From positions 62,001-126,000 of the forward strand of contig CAYXKC010000001.1 in NCBI GenBank assembly GCA_964465295.1: a stretch of 64,000 nt of DNA, written 5' to 3'. This document shows, in pieces, positions 16,752-24,575 of the stretch. Position 1 is the stretch's first letter. The number at the start of each line of letters is the position of its first letter. A program made the position numbers and the translations under genes. This DNA comes from Methanolacinia sp964465295 (GTDB lineage Archaea > Halobacteriota > Methanomicrobia > Methanomicrobiales > Methanomicrobiaceae). The notes under the pieces are model-generated. The model saw nothing but the letters and a program-made list of their open reading frames with translations. It did not search any database and was not told the DNA's origin.

Positions 16752-17219
16752 TGATCATTATGTGGTTTTTTGTTTTATTGAATTTTTCTGGCAGTGATGC
16801 AGTTTTTTACTTCCTGTAAACCATTTTTTGTTTTTCTTTATCTGCAATTCAATATGCCGGGAATCTTGTTTAGGCCTTCGCATTAAGATATAGCATCATA
16901 TGGTTTATATGAAATGCGGGAGAGTAAAAATAATTATCATAAACTTAACTCTAATAGATTTTTTTAAAAAATTATGCAAAATATAAGGTTTTTTTACCGA
17001 TATTATCCTGGTTGTTCTTTACGGGGATTAACTGAACTAAAAAAGTTAAAAATATTTGTTTTTTCGTAAGATTATTGTCAATTATCTCAATTTTTAGTTA
17101 TGATATGTGATTTAAGCGTATTTGCAGTAGATTTTATTGATTTTTATTTTCTGTAATTCTCGCAGGATACTCTTTGTCAATAAGGAGGTCTGATTGTCAG
17201 TTATAAACCATTAAAAGTT
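16752..17219. other. AT-rich intergenic region without a gene
   Basis: No coding frame is supported across these 468 bases. The stretch is markedly AT-rich, with runs such as TTTTTTTAAAAAATTATG near 16960. It holds the left copy of the 21-base repeat (16888-16908). Near its right end, 17182-17189 is a perfect Shine-Dalgarno-like AAGGAGGT followed five bases later by TTG and only six codons before TAA, so it leads to no gene. It may contain the leader and promoter of the DUF5806 gene and the 3' end of the recombinase transcript. Confidence 0.6.
16888..16908 (+). repeat. 21-base inverted repeat flanking the Xer gene, left copy
   Basis: The sequence ATATAGCATCATATGGTTTAT (21 bases, not reproduced further) recurs as its exact reverse complement at 18584-18604. 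The centre is the palindrome CATATG. The flanks also agree partly, with an AAA on one side in both copies after allowing a two-base gap. The copy lies about 137 bases upstream of the DUF5806 start. Confidence 0.75.
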
Positions 17220-18146
17220 TTAAGATGAATTGTCCGGTTTTTGATTTGAAAGAGGGAAATACTTCCTGTATACTTCTTTTCTTTCGTCTAAATCCGTATG
17301 GAGATAAACTTCGGTGGTCTGAATTGAGCTATGGCCCAGGTTTTCCTGTACAACCCTGAGATTTTTCGACCTGCGGTATAATTCACTGGCATAACTATGG
17401 CGTATTTTATGAGGCGTTATTCCTTTTGGCGCATATTTTTCAAAGATATGCTGGACAGTCCGCGGAGAGATATTTTTACCTGATTGTCCTTCAAACAGGG
17501 GTCCTTCAGTCTTTCCGGATGTGAAATGATTAATATCCATGAGTGTTTCCTCATCAACAAAGACTGAGCGGATCTTCCCACCTTTCCCTTTTACTCTTAT
17601 TATATGGTCCTCAAAATCGATATCCTCTATTAATATAGAGCATAATTCAGAAACGCGGACTCCTGTTGCATATATCGTTCTTATAATCAGCCGGTCTCTT
17701 TCATTTTTTATGGAGTTTAACAGAGAGATGACCTGGTTATGTTTCAGGTATTTAAGTTCCTTTTCCTTGATCTTCGGCCTGTCTATTGCAGCCATTGGGT
17801 TTGATTTTATTATTCCCTGGGTATAGCAGTACCTGTAGAAAGAACTCAGGGAAGAGATTATTCTCTGGAGTGTTGAAGCTTTATAGCTTCTTAATGTGGT
17901 TAAAAAAGCAAGGAAATCGTTAATCATTATTGGCGTGGTGTCTATTTCGGTGTCAAGTCTGGCATTTTTTAGGTCGTTCCAGTATATAACCAGTTTATCC
18001 TGGTCCAGATTACGTCGGATCCATAAGTAGTACCCGAATTTTTTAATTGCGCCTTCATAACTGGATATTGTTCTTGGGGAAAAATTCCGCATCCTGAGGT
18101 GATGGCTGAACCTGTTGAGCCATTCCGAGAAATAATCCCCTTCCAT
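17220..18146 (-). CDS. xerA: Tyrosine recombinase, XerA/XerD-like
   Basis: A 308-residue site-specific recombinase. The N-terminal SAM-like DNA-binding domain (about 5-115; FSHHLRMRNFSPRTISSYEGAIKKF) is followed by the catalytic domain with the full set of active-site residues: R164 (TGVRVSEL), K188 (KGKGGK), H246 and R249 (HKIRHSYA), H272 (LGHSS) and nucleophile Y281 (TTEVYLHT). Length and order match the archaeal XerA / bacterial XerD group, which resolves chromosome dimers at dif. Integrases of integrated elements look similar, but no phage or plasmid genes are nearby. The gene sits alone in an AT-rich region between two inverted copies of a 21-base sequence. A TATA-like promoter is likely in the 18150-18250 region but is not distinct. 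Confidence 0.85.
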   Translation of the reverse strand: MEGDYFSEWLNRFSHHLRMRNFSPRTISSYEGAIKKFGYYLWIRRNLDQDKLVIYWNDLKNARLDTEIDTTPIMINDFLAFLTTLRSYKASTLQRIISSLSSFYRYCYTQGIIKSNPMAAIDRPKIKEKELKYLKHNQVISLLNSIKNERDRLIIRTIYATGVRVSELCSILIEDIDFEDHIIRVKGKGGKIRSVFVDEETLMDINHFTSGKTEGPLFEGQSGKNISPRTVQHIFEKYAPKGITPHKIRHSYASELYRRSKNLRVVQENLGHSSIQTTEVYLHTDLDERKEVYRKYFPLSNQKPDNSS

Positions 18147-18394
18147 GCTTTAATCTTTAAAATCTCAAAATTTAAAAGCTTTACGCAGAATATACATTCT
18201 GCGCCAAAACGTCTGACACTTCTATTATTCATTTTTTTGATGATCCCGTCAGGTGAAACGGCGGTGCGAACTCCTGATAAGGGAAAATTTTTTGAAAACC
18301 TGTACAGGTTTGGATTGGAACTTTGGTATTGGTCTTTATGATTGGATTTATCTATGGTATCTTATACAGTGGCCTGGGGGAAGATCCATTTTGA

Positions 18395-18441
18395 CCTGAT
18401 TGGATCTCCTGACTGGATCTCCTGACTGGATCTCCTGATTG
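18395..18441 (+). repeat. 13-base tandem repeat, about 3.6 copies
   Basis: The unit CCTGACTGGATCT is repeated head to tail, with C-to-T variation at position 6 in the first copy and in the final partial copy. It lies in the noncoding stretch between xerA and mutS. It could be slippage-generated simple sequence; no function can be read. Confidence 0.85.
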
Positions 18442-18583
18442 TCTTTCAGGCAAAAGCAGAATATTGTGGATTAGAAGGGCTTATCCGGGATTATTAAAAC
18501 TATAACTAAAAAAGGGGATTCTATGGGCATATTTGCTGGAATTAACTAATAATCAGAGGTTTCAAAAAAATCGTCAAACTTTC

Positions 18584-18604
18584 ATAAACCATATGATGCT
18601 ATAT
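18584..18604 (-). repeat. 21-base inverted repeat flanking the Xer gene, right copy
   Basis: This is the exact reverse complement of 16888-16908, read here as ATAAACCATATGATGCTATAT on the plus strand. It lies 168 bases upstream of mutS. Relative to the nearest downstream gene, both copies have the same orientation, so a shared regulatory element is an alternative to a recombination site. Confidence 0.75.
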
Positions 18605-18771
18605 TTATGTCTTTGACTTAGGATAATAAAATTTCATCTTAAATTTCGATAAATTTCCGGCAATCATCCGGTCTGGAAAATAATGTGATATCAATATCCG
18701 GTTTATCGGGATCATTTTCAGATTGTTCTCAAAACAGTCATATTCCCCAAGATCGAAACTACTAGACGAAG

Positions 18772-21417
18772 ATGACCAAAGGACCAACACCTGCTATGAA
18801 GCAGTTCTATGAGATGAAATCAAAATATCCTAATACAGTCCTTTTTTTCCAGATGGGGGACTTTTACGAGACGTTCGGCGAGGATGCCGAAGCAGTGTCA
18901 CGTGAACTGGATATTACGCTTACATCTCGTGGAAAGGATATAAACGGGGAGAAGATGCCTCTTGCCGGGGTTCCGATTCATGCAGGAGAGTCATATATCT
19001 CACGCCTTGTAAAGAAGGGATACAGGGTTGCCGTATGCGATCAGGTGGAGGATCCGAAGAAGGCAAAGGGAATTGTAAAAAGGGATGTTGTCAGGATAGT
19101 CACTCCCGGGACGGTAATCGATTCAGGCATGATTGAAAACTCCGGTCCGAGTTATCTCATGTCTGTAATGCCTGACAGGGACGGAGAAGATCTTGGTGTC
19201 TCCTTCCTTGACATCTCAACTGGAGATTTTTTTATATCTGCATTGCCCGCAGGTGATCTTTATTCATGGCTTAATTCGGAGATCACCCGTTACAGGCCAT
19301 CAGAATGCATCGTTCCGGAAAACTGCCTGAATAAAATATCTGAATATATCCGCTCAAAGGATGTGCTTGTTACCGAATACGATTCTCTGAATTTTGATCA
19401 TGATAACGCACAGGGTTTTTTACTTAAAAAATTCGGAGTCAATTCGCTTGAGGGGTTCGGGTGCATCGGGATGGATCTTTCGGTATCCGCTGCAGGCGCC
19501 TGTCTTTCATATGCATGCGATACCCAGAAGTCGGATCTAACACATATCAGGGGCTTTTCTACGAAAATTCCTTCAGGAAATATGGTCCTCGATGCCATCA
19601 CTCTAAGGAACCTCGAGATCCTTGAAAATATAAGAACCCGCCAGGGTAAGAACTCATTATATGACCTGTTGAATGAGGTAAAGACCCCGATGGGCAGCAG
19701 GACTCTCAGGTCCTGGGTAATATCCCCGTTAATAGACAGGAACGAGATCAATTCAAGGCTTGATTCGGTAGAATTTTTCTATAACAATATCTACATTCGT
19801 GAATCTCTGCGTTCGATGCTCCACAGGTATGCCGACATAGAGAGAATTGCAGCCAGAATTTCGTATGGTAATGCCGGCCCAAGGGAGCTTGTAACCCTCA
19901 AAAACTCTCTTGCAAAAATACCGGAAATAATCCTGCTGCTATCCGGTGAGAGGATCTCTGTACCTGAACTGGTTCGCCTGTCACTCGGGACAATGGAGCC
20001 TCTTGACGGCTGTGTAGATCTGATAGAGAGATCCATTGAAGAAGAACCGCCTGTACTTGCCAGAACGGGAGGAGTGATCAGGAGGGGTTTTAACAGCGAT
20101 CTTGATGAACTTAGGGATTCCGCAGGTTCGGCAAAGGAGTGGATTGCCCGCTTCCAGCAGGATGAAAGGGAGAGGACGGGAATAAAATCCCTGAAAGTAA
20201 GTTATAACAAAGTCTTCGGGTATTTTATAGAAGTAACCAAATCCAACCTGAAGTTAGTTCCTCCGGAATATATCCGAAAACAGACTACAGTGAATGGTGA
20301 AAGATTTACTCTTCCTCTTCTGCAGGAAAAGGAATCACTCATCGTCAATGCAGAAGAGAAGTATAACGCACTTGAACAGGCGCTCTATGCGGAGATACTA
20401 TCAAAGCTTAAGGAAAAGGTGGAAGATATCCTTGACACTGCAAAGGTCATCGGACGTCTGGATGTAATCTCAGGTTTTGCCCATATATCATCAGAATATA
20501 ACTATGTAAGACCCGTTATCGAAGATTCCGCACGACTGATAATCACTGACGGGAGGCACCCTGTCGTTGAGAGAAATCAGTCTTTTGGGTTTGTTCCAAA
20601 CGATGCCGGGGTTGATTCCTCCGAGAATCAGATCCTAATAATTACCGGGGCAAATATGGCAGGCAAATCCACTTATATGCGTGAGGTTGCCATCCTGTGC
20701 ATCATGGCCCAGGCAGGTTGCTTCGTTCCTGCATCAGGGGCCGTTATTGGGATTATCGACAGGATATTTACAAGAGTCGGGGCATTTGACGACCTTTCAA
20801 GCGGGCAGAGCACCTTTATGGTCGAGATGCTCGAACTCGCAAATATTCTTAATAACGTAACCGATAAAAGTCTTGTAATCCTGGACGAGATAGGGAGAGG
20901 GACAAGCACTCTCGACGGCTACTCAATCGCTCATGCAGTGATCGAATATCTCCACGGAACCGGAAATTCAGGTCCCAGGACGCTCTTTGCGACTCATTTT
21001 CATGAGATGGTTGGAATAGAGGGGCGGCTTAAAAGGGTAAAAAACTATCATTTTGCTGTAAAAGATACCGGTTCTGATATAGTATTCCTGAGAAAATTAA
21101 TCCCGGGTGCAAGCGACAAAAGCTATGGTATCCATGTCGCAAAACTTGCCGGGATACCCCGGAAGGTACTAAAGAGATCTGAGGAGATACTAAGGGAAGA
21201 ACAGGAGAAGGAGTACTCTGTTGTCGGGAGAAAGCAGCCCCTTTATACCCAGATGCTCCTTGTTGACTCTCCGGGAGTTATGGAATCTTCAATGGATGAA
21301 AACACGAAGAAACTTGTAAAAAGGATAAAGGATATCGATCCTGATTCTCTGACTCCCAGGGAAGCCCTTTCAATTATATACCAGCTCAGGGAAGATGCAG
21401 GGGGAATTGACAAATGA
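18772..21417 (+). CDS. mutS: DNA mismatch repair protein MutS
   Basis: An 881-residue bacterial-type MutS, which recognises mismatches and recruits MutL. The mismatch-binding domain I is intact, with the Phe-x-Glu wedge in MGDFYETFGEDAE (about 28-40). The connector, lever and clamp domains follow. The C-terminal ABC-type ATPase has Walker A GANMAGKST at 626-634, the DLSSGQSTFMVEM signature, Walker B LVILDEIGRGTST and the TLFATHFHEM switch. A helix-turn-helix dimerisation region and a short C-terminal tail complete it, so it is full length. The stop overlaps mutL by four bases (ATGA). Most archaea lack MutS/MutL; their presence in methanogenic and halophilic euryarchaea is attributed to transfer from bacteria. 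Confidence 0.97.
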   Translation: MTKGPTPAMKQFYEMKSKYPNTVLFFQMGDFYETFGEDAEAVSRELDITLTSRGKDINGEKMPLAGVPIHAGESYISRLVKKGYRVAVCDQVEDPKKAKGIVKRDVVRIVTPGTVIDSGMIENSGPSYLMSVMPDRDGEDLGVSFLDISTGDFFISALPAGDLYSWLNSEITRYRPSECIVPENCLNKISEYIRSKDVLVTEYDSLNFDHDNAQGFLLKKFGVNSLEGFGCIGMDLSVSAAGACLSYACDTQKSDLTHIRGFSTKIPSGNMVLDAITLRNLEILENIRTRQGKNSLYDLLNEVKTPMGSRTLRSWVISPLIDRNEINSRLDSVEFFYNNIYIRESLRSMLHRYADIERIAARISYGNAGPRELVTLKNSLAKIPEIILLLSGERISVPELVRLSLGTMEPLDGCVDLIERSIEEEPPVLARTGGVIRRGFNSDLDELRDSAGSAKEWIARFQQDERERTGIKSLKVSYNKVFGYFIEVTKSNLKLVPPEYIRKQTTVNGERFTLPLLQEKESLIVNAEEKYNALEQALYAEILSKLKEKVEDILDTAKVIGRLDVISGFAHISSEYNYVRPVIEDSARLIITDGRHPVVERNQSFGFVPNDAGVDSSENQILIITGANMAGKSTYMREVAILCIMAQAGCFVPASGAVIGIIDRIFTRVGAFDDLSSGQSTFMVEMLELANILNNVTDKSLVILDEIGRGTSTLDGYSIAHAVIEYLHGTGNSGPRTLFATHFHEMVGIEGRLKRVKNYHFAVKDTGSDIVFLRKLIPGASDKSYGIHVAKLAGIPRKVLKRSEEILREEQEKEYSVVGRKQPLYTQMLLVDSPGVMESSMDENTKKLVKRIKDIDPDSLTPREALSIIYQLREDAGGIDK

Positions 21418-23261
21418 CTGGTCCTGAATCAAAGACGATACATATCCTGAATAATTCAACGATAAATAAAATTGCTGCCGGAGAAGTCATTGAAAGGCCT
21501 GCATCTGTTGTAAAGGAACTTGTTGAAAACTCACTTGATGCCGATTCATCTCTCATTAAGGTAGATATCACATCAGATAACAGGGGGATCACAAAGATCA
21601 GGGTGTCGGATGACGGGTGCGGGATGGATGGTGAATCTGCATTATTGTCATTCTCCAGGCATGCCACGAGTAAAATATCACGTATATCCGATCTGTACGA
21701 GATTTCAACAATGGGTTTTAGGGGAGAGGCACTTGCAAGCATCGCGGCCGTCTCAAAGGTTACAATGATAACAAAACAAAGGACTATTGAACCGTCTCCG
21801 GGAACCAGAATTATAATCGAAGGGGGAGATATTGTTGAAAACAACCCTTTCAGCGCTCCTGACGGCACAAGTGTTCTTGTTGAGAAACTCTTTTTCAATA
21901 CGCCTGTAAGAAAAAAGTTCCTGAAATCAGTAAAGACTGAAATCAGTCAGATATACAGGATTATGGAGGAGACTGCCCTTGCCAACAGCAGGATTGCCTT
22001 TCAGCTCTCTCACAATGAAAAAATACGCCTTTCTGTGGGAAAATCAGGATCTCTGTTGGATACTGTTACATACATCTACGGTACCGACTATGCAAAGGAT
22101 ATGATTCCTGTCCGGAGTCTTTCGACCTTTATGAAGCTTGAAGGTCTTTGTTCCCCCCCTTCTCTAGATGCTCCGAATTCGAGGAAGGTCATAATATCCG
22201 TCAATAACAGGCCCGTATATTCACTTCCACTGATAAGGGCGGTAAAAAGAGCCTACGGGACCCTCCTCCCGAGAGACAGGTATCCTGTCTGTTTTCTTAA
22301 CATAAGGATTGACAGGAAGGTCGTGGATGTGAACGTTCATCCGGCAAAAAGAGAAGTCAGGTTTTCAAGGGAGAAAGAGATCTCGGATGAGATAGTCTCT
22401 TCTATACGTGAATCACTTGATTCAAAGAACCTGCTTTTTTCATATGATACAGGAAGGGCAAATATAATCCAGAAGACAATTACGGACGATGAGAGTCCTG
22501 CAAAGCCGCTATTCTGCATATCCTCTGAAGAAACCGGATACAATGCCTTCCCTGAAAGCAACCGGCAAGATCCGGAAAGCGCGATAAAATCATCTTTCAA
22601 TGCATTTTCGTCCACTGACTCCCGCCTTAGATCTTCTGAAGAGACAGCAAAGTGTGATGGAAACTCCCGGAGACTTCCTCACATGAAAGTGATCGGGCAG
22701 GTTGATGATTCTTATATTGTCACACAGATGCGGGGAAGCAATGAGGATGAGATGGTGATAATCGATCAGCATGCCGCCCACGAGAGGATAATGTATGAAC
22801 TGTTCACTGAAAAGAGGGAATCCGGGAGGATATCGCAGGAACTTCTTGTTCCTTCTGTTGTATCCTTAAAACCCACAGAATATGCAGTTCTATCAGAAAA
22901 CATTCAGCTTCTTGAGGATGAAGGATTTTTTCTTGAAGAATTTGGAAAGGATACATATGCGCTTAGGGCAGTACCGGTAATTCTTGGAAAGAAGGCCGGC
23001 ATCGAGACTCTCGGGGATATTATCACAGATCTTCTTGAGGATAACGGGTCGCCCCCGCTCGGGTTTTTGAAAGAGAAGATCTCGGCCACAGTCTCATGCC
23101 ATGCAGCCATTAAAGCCGGGACACAGTTGTCGATGGAGCAGATGGAAAGACTGGTCGACCAGTTATCGAAGACAAAAAATCCTTACTCCTGCCCCCACGG
23201 GAGGCCCACTATGATCTCATTTACAAAGACTAAACTTGATTCTATGTTTAAAAGAAGTTAG
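21414..23261 (+). CDS. mutL: DNA mismatch repair protein MutL with endonuclease motif
   Basis: A 615-residue MutL. The N-terminal GHKL ATPase is clear: INKIAAGEVIERPASVVKEL, ENSLDAD, DDGCGMD and the STMGFRGEALASIAAV loop. A non-conserved linker spans about 330-425. The C-terminal dimerisation domain contains DQHAAHERIMYE at 451-462, which exactly fits the DQHA(x)2E(x)4E metal-binding motif of nicking MutL proteins, plus the supporting SCHAAIKAG and CPHGRPT elements near the end. It therefore probably nicks DNA itself, as in bacteria without MutH; no MutH-like gene is present here. It is translationally coupled to mutS. Confidence 0.97.
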   Translation: MTGPESKTIHILNNSTINKIAAGEVIERPASVVKELVENSLDADSSLIKVDITSDNRGITKIRVSDDGCGMDGESALLSFSRHATSKISRISDLYEISTMGFRGEALASIAAVSKVTMITKQRTIEPSPGTRIIIEGGDIVENNPFSAPDGTSVLVEKLFFNTPVRKKFLKSVKTEISQIYRIMEETALANSRIAFQLSHNEKIRLSVGKSGSLLDTVTYIYGTDYAKDMIPVRSLSTFMKLEGLCSPPSLDAPNSRKVIISVNNRPVYSLPLIRAVKRAYGTLLPRDRYPVCFLNIRIDRKVVDVNVHPAKREVRFSREKEISDEIVSSIRESLDSKNLLFSYDTGRANIIQKTITDDESPAKPLFCISSEETGYNAFPESNRQDPESAIKSSFNAFSSTDSRLRSSEETAKCDGNSRRLPHMKVIGQVDDSYIVTQMRGSNEDEMVIIDQHAAHERIMYELFTEKRESGRISQELLVPSVVSLKPTEYAVLSENIQLLEDEGFFLEEFGKDTYALRAVPVILGKKAGIETLGDIITDLLEDNGSPPLGFLKEKISATVSCHAAIKAGTQLSMEQMERLVDQLSKTKNPYSCPHGRPTMISFTKTKLDSMFKRS

Positions 23262-23265
23262 GGGA

Positions 23266-23829
23266 TTATTCCTTTAGTTTCGCCTGGACGATAAACCCTG
23301 TTGCCAGGCAGACGATTCCCATTACGAGTATGAATACTCCAAGGATCTGTACAAGAATAACCTCCATAAATACCGGCATAAGGATAATAAAGAACCCGAT
23401 TGCAAGTGCAATTATCCCTGAAATGAATAAAAGCAATCTATACAATCCACTCTCCTTTTCCGCGGTAAAACCAAGCCATAGATCTCCCATGCCTGAAATA
23501 AAAGCCCACATCGCAATGAATACGGCTATTGTAAACCACATTATCTCGATGTTCATCAGAACAAGTATGCCGATCAGTGCGCCTATTATTCCCAGTACAA
23601 TCAGGATGATCCTCGATCTGCCGATCTCCTGACCCACAGCGCCTTTAATGATCACCGATATGCTGTATATGACTATCAGCGCACCCAGGAAATATGACAT
23701 AAGGTTCAAAACTCCCTGGGGCCAGATTATCAGTATAGACCCGAAGATTGCTGCAATAAGTCCCTGAAGAAGGAAGATCCACCAGTTTACCGGGGAAAAA
23801 CCCTCCTCAATAATAACTACATCTGTCAT
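23266..23829 (-). CDS. HdeD/DUF308 family membrane protein
   Basis: A 187-residue membrane protein from the ATG at 23829, chosen because GGAGGG lies just upstream; an ATG nine codons earlier would bury that site. After a short N-terminus there are six hydrophobic helices in three similar pairs, the DUF308/HdeD pattern, with the typical W-x-x-x-L-L-Q-G-L-I-A-A-I-F-G-x-x-x-I-I-W-P entry helix and W-A-F-I-S-G-M-G-D-L-W-L-G-F in the middle. HdeD is linked to acid resistance in enteric bacteria; no role is known in archaea. It is convergent with mutL, with a four-base gap. Confidence 0.85.
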   Translation of the reverse strand: MTDVVIIEEGFSPVNWWIFLLQGLIAAIFGSILIIWPQGVLNLMSYFLGALIVIYSISVIIKGAVGQEIGRSRIILIVLGIIGALIGILVLMNIEIMWFTIAVFIAMWAFISGMGDLWLGFTAEKESGLYRLLLFISGIIALAIGFFIILMPVFMEVILVQILGVFILVMGIVCLATGFIVQAKLKE

Positions 23830-23909
23830 TAAACCCTCCGGAAAAAGTATTATCACAATTGTATTAATATTTACCCATATTCGGGAAATTTAAGGGAGGA
23901 ATGTTCTTT

Positions 23910-24479
23910 TCAACATTTGCAGAGGTCCCTGGTGATTCTCAATATGAACAGGCTTTCGTCCTCCACCTTTCTTTCAGCAGCGATAAATGTAATAAATCCG
24001 AGGTCTGAGAAAATCTTCCCCGTCTCCCCGGCTCCAGTCAGTGATGAGACAAGAAGCAGGCATCTTCCATTTTTTGACAGAACAGCATCCAGTCCCGCGG
24101 CAAATCTCCTTATCGTCTCTCTCCCGTCTTTACCCCCGTCAAGAGCGTATTCAAGCCAGTCATCGAGCTTTTCATCTTCTCCTGTCGGCAGATACGGCGG
24201 ATTGAAAAGAACAAGGTCAAAGATCCCGCATATCCCTGAGAGCAGATCCGCTCTTATGACTTCACAACCGCATTTTCTTGCGGAGATACATGCAAAAGGG
24301 TTAATGTCTGTAGATATCAGGAACCCCCCCATCTCCTTTAGTCCGGACGAGATATACCCGCTACCTGTTCCAATTTCTATGACACGGTCTCCGGGCTTTA
24401 TTTCACGCAGGGCCGTTTCATATAGCAGAATAGTGTCCTCTGCCGGCTGGTATACCTGTTCATGATAATATGTAGACAT
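23910..24479 (-). CDS. HemK2/Mtq2-like N5-glutamine methyltransferase
   Basis: A 189-residue class I SAM-dependent methyltransferase. Motif I is V-I-E-I-G-T-G-S-G-Y-I-S near 34-45, the acidic ribose-binding position is STDINPFAC, and the catalytic N-P-P-Y tetrad is in LVLFNPPYLP. The N-terminus with V-Y-Q-P-A-E-D-T (about 9-16) is characteristic of the HemK2/Mtq2 branch, which methylates the GGQ glutamine of archaeal/eukaryotic release factor 1. In many archaea this gene follows rsmA in a conserved translation cluster. Here a HerA-like ATPase gene in the opposite orientation separates the two. Confidence 0.87.
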   Translation of the reverse strand: MSTYYHEQVYQPAEDTILLYETALREIKPGDRVIEIGTGSGYISSGLKEMGGFLISTDINPFACISARKCGCEVIRADLLSGICGIFDLVLFNPPYLPTGEDEKLDDWLEYALDGGKDGRETIRRFAAGLDAVLSKNGRCLLLVSSLTGAGETGKIFSDLGFITFIAAERKVEDESLFILRITRDLCKC

Positions 24480-24575
24480 ATCTCTGGTGTGATCCCGGGG
24501 TCATTTGGGAATTGCAGAATAGTATTTTCATAAATATTCTTAAAACCTTTTGATTACTAAAATACTGTTAGGAAA

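Larger units (their letters stand above)
18147..18771. other. Intergenic region between xerA and mutS, no gene
   Basis: No supported gene in these 625 bases. It contains a 13-base tandem repeat (18395-18441) and the right copy of the 21-base inverted repeat (18584-18604). Just before mutS lies sequence with repeated CCGG-containing pieces (CATCCGGTCTGG, ATATCCGGTTTATCGGG). Promoters for the divergent xerA and mutS genes must lie here; CTATATTTATG at about 18598-18609 is TATA-like on the plus strand and would imply a long mutS leader. Confidence 0.55.
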
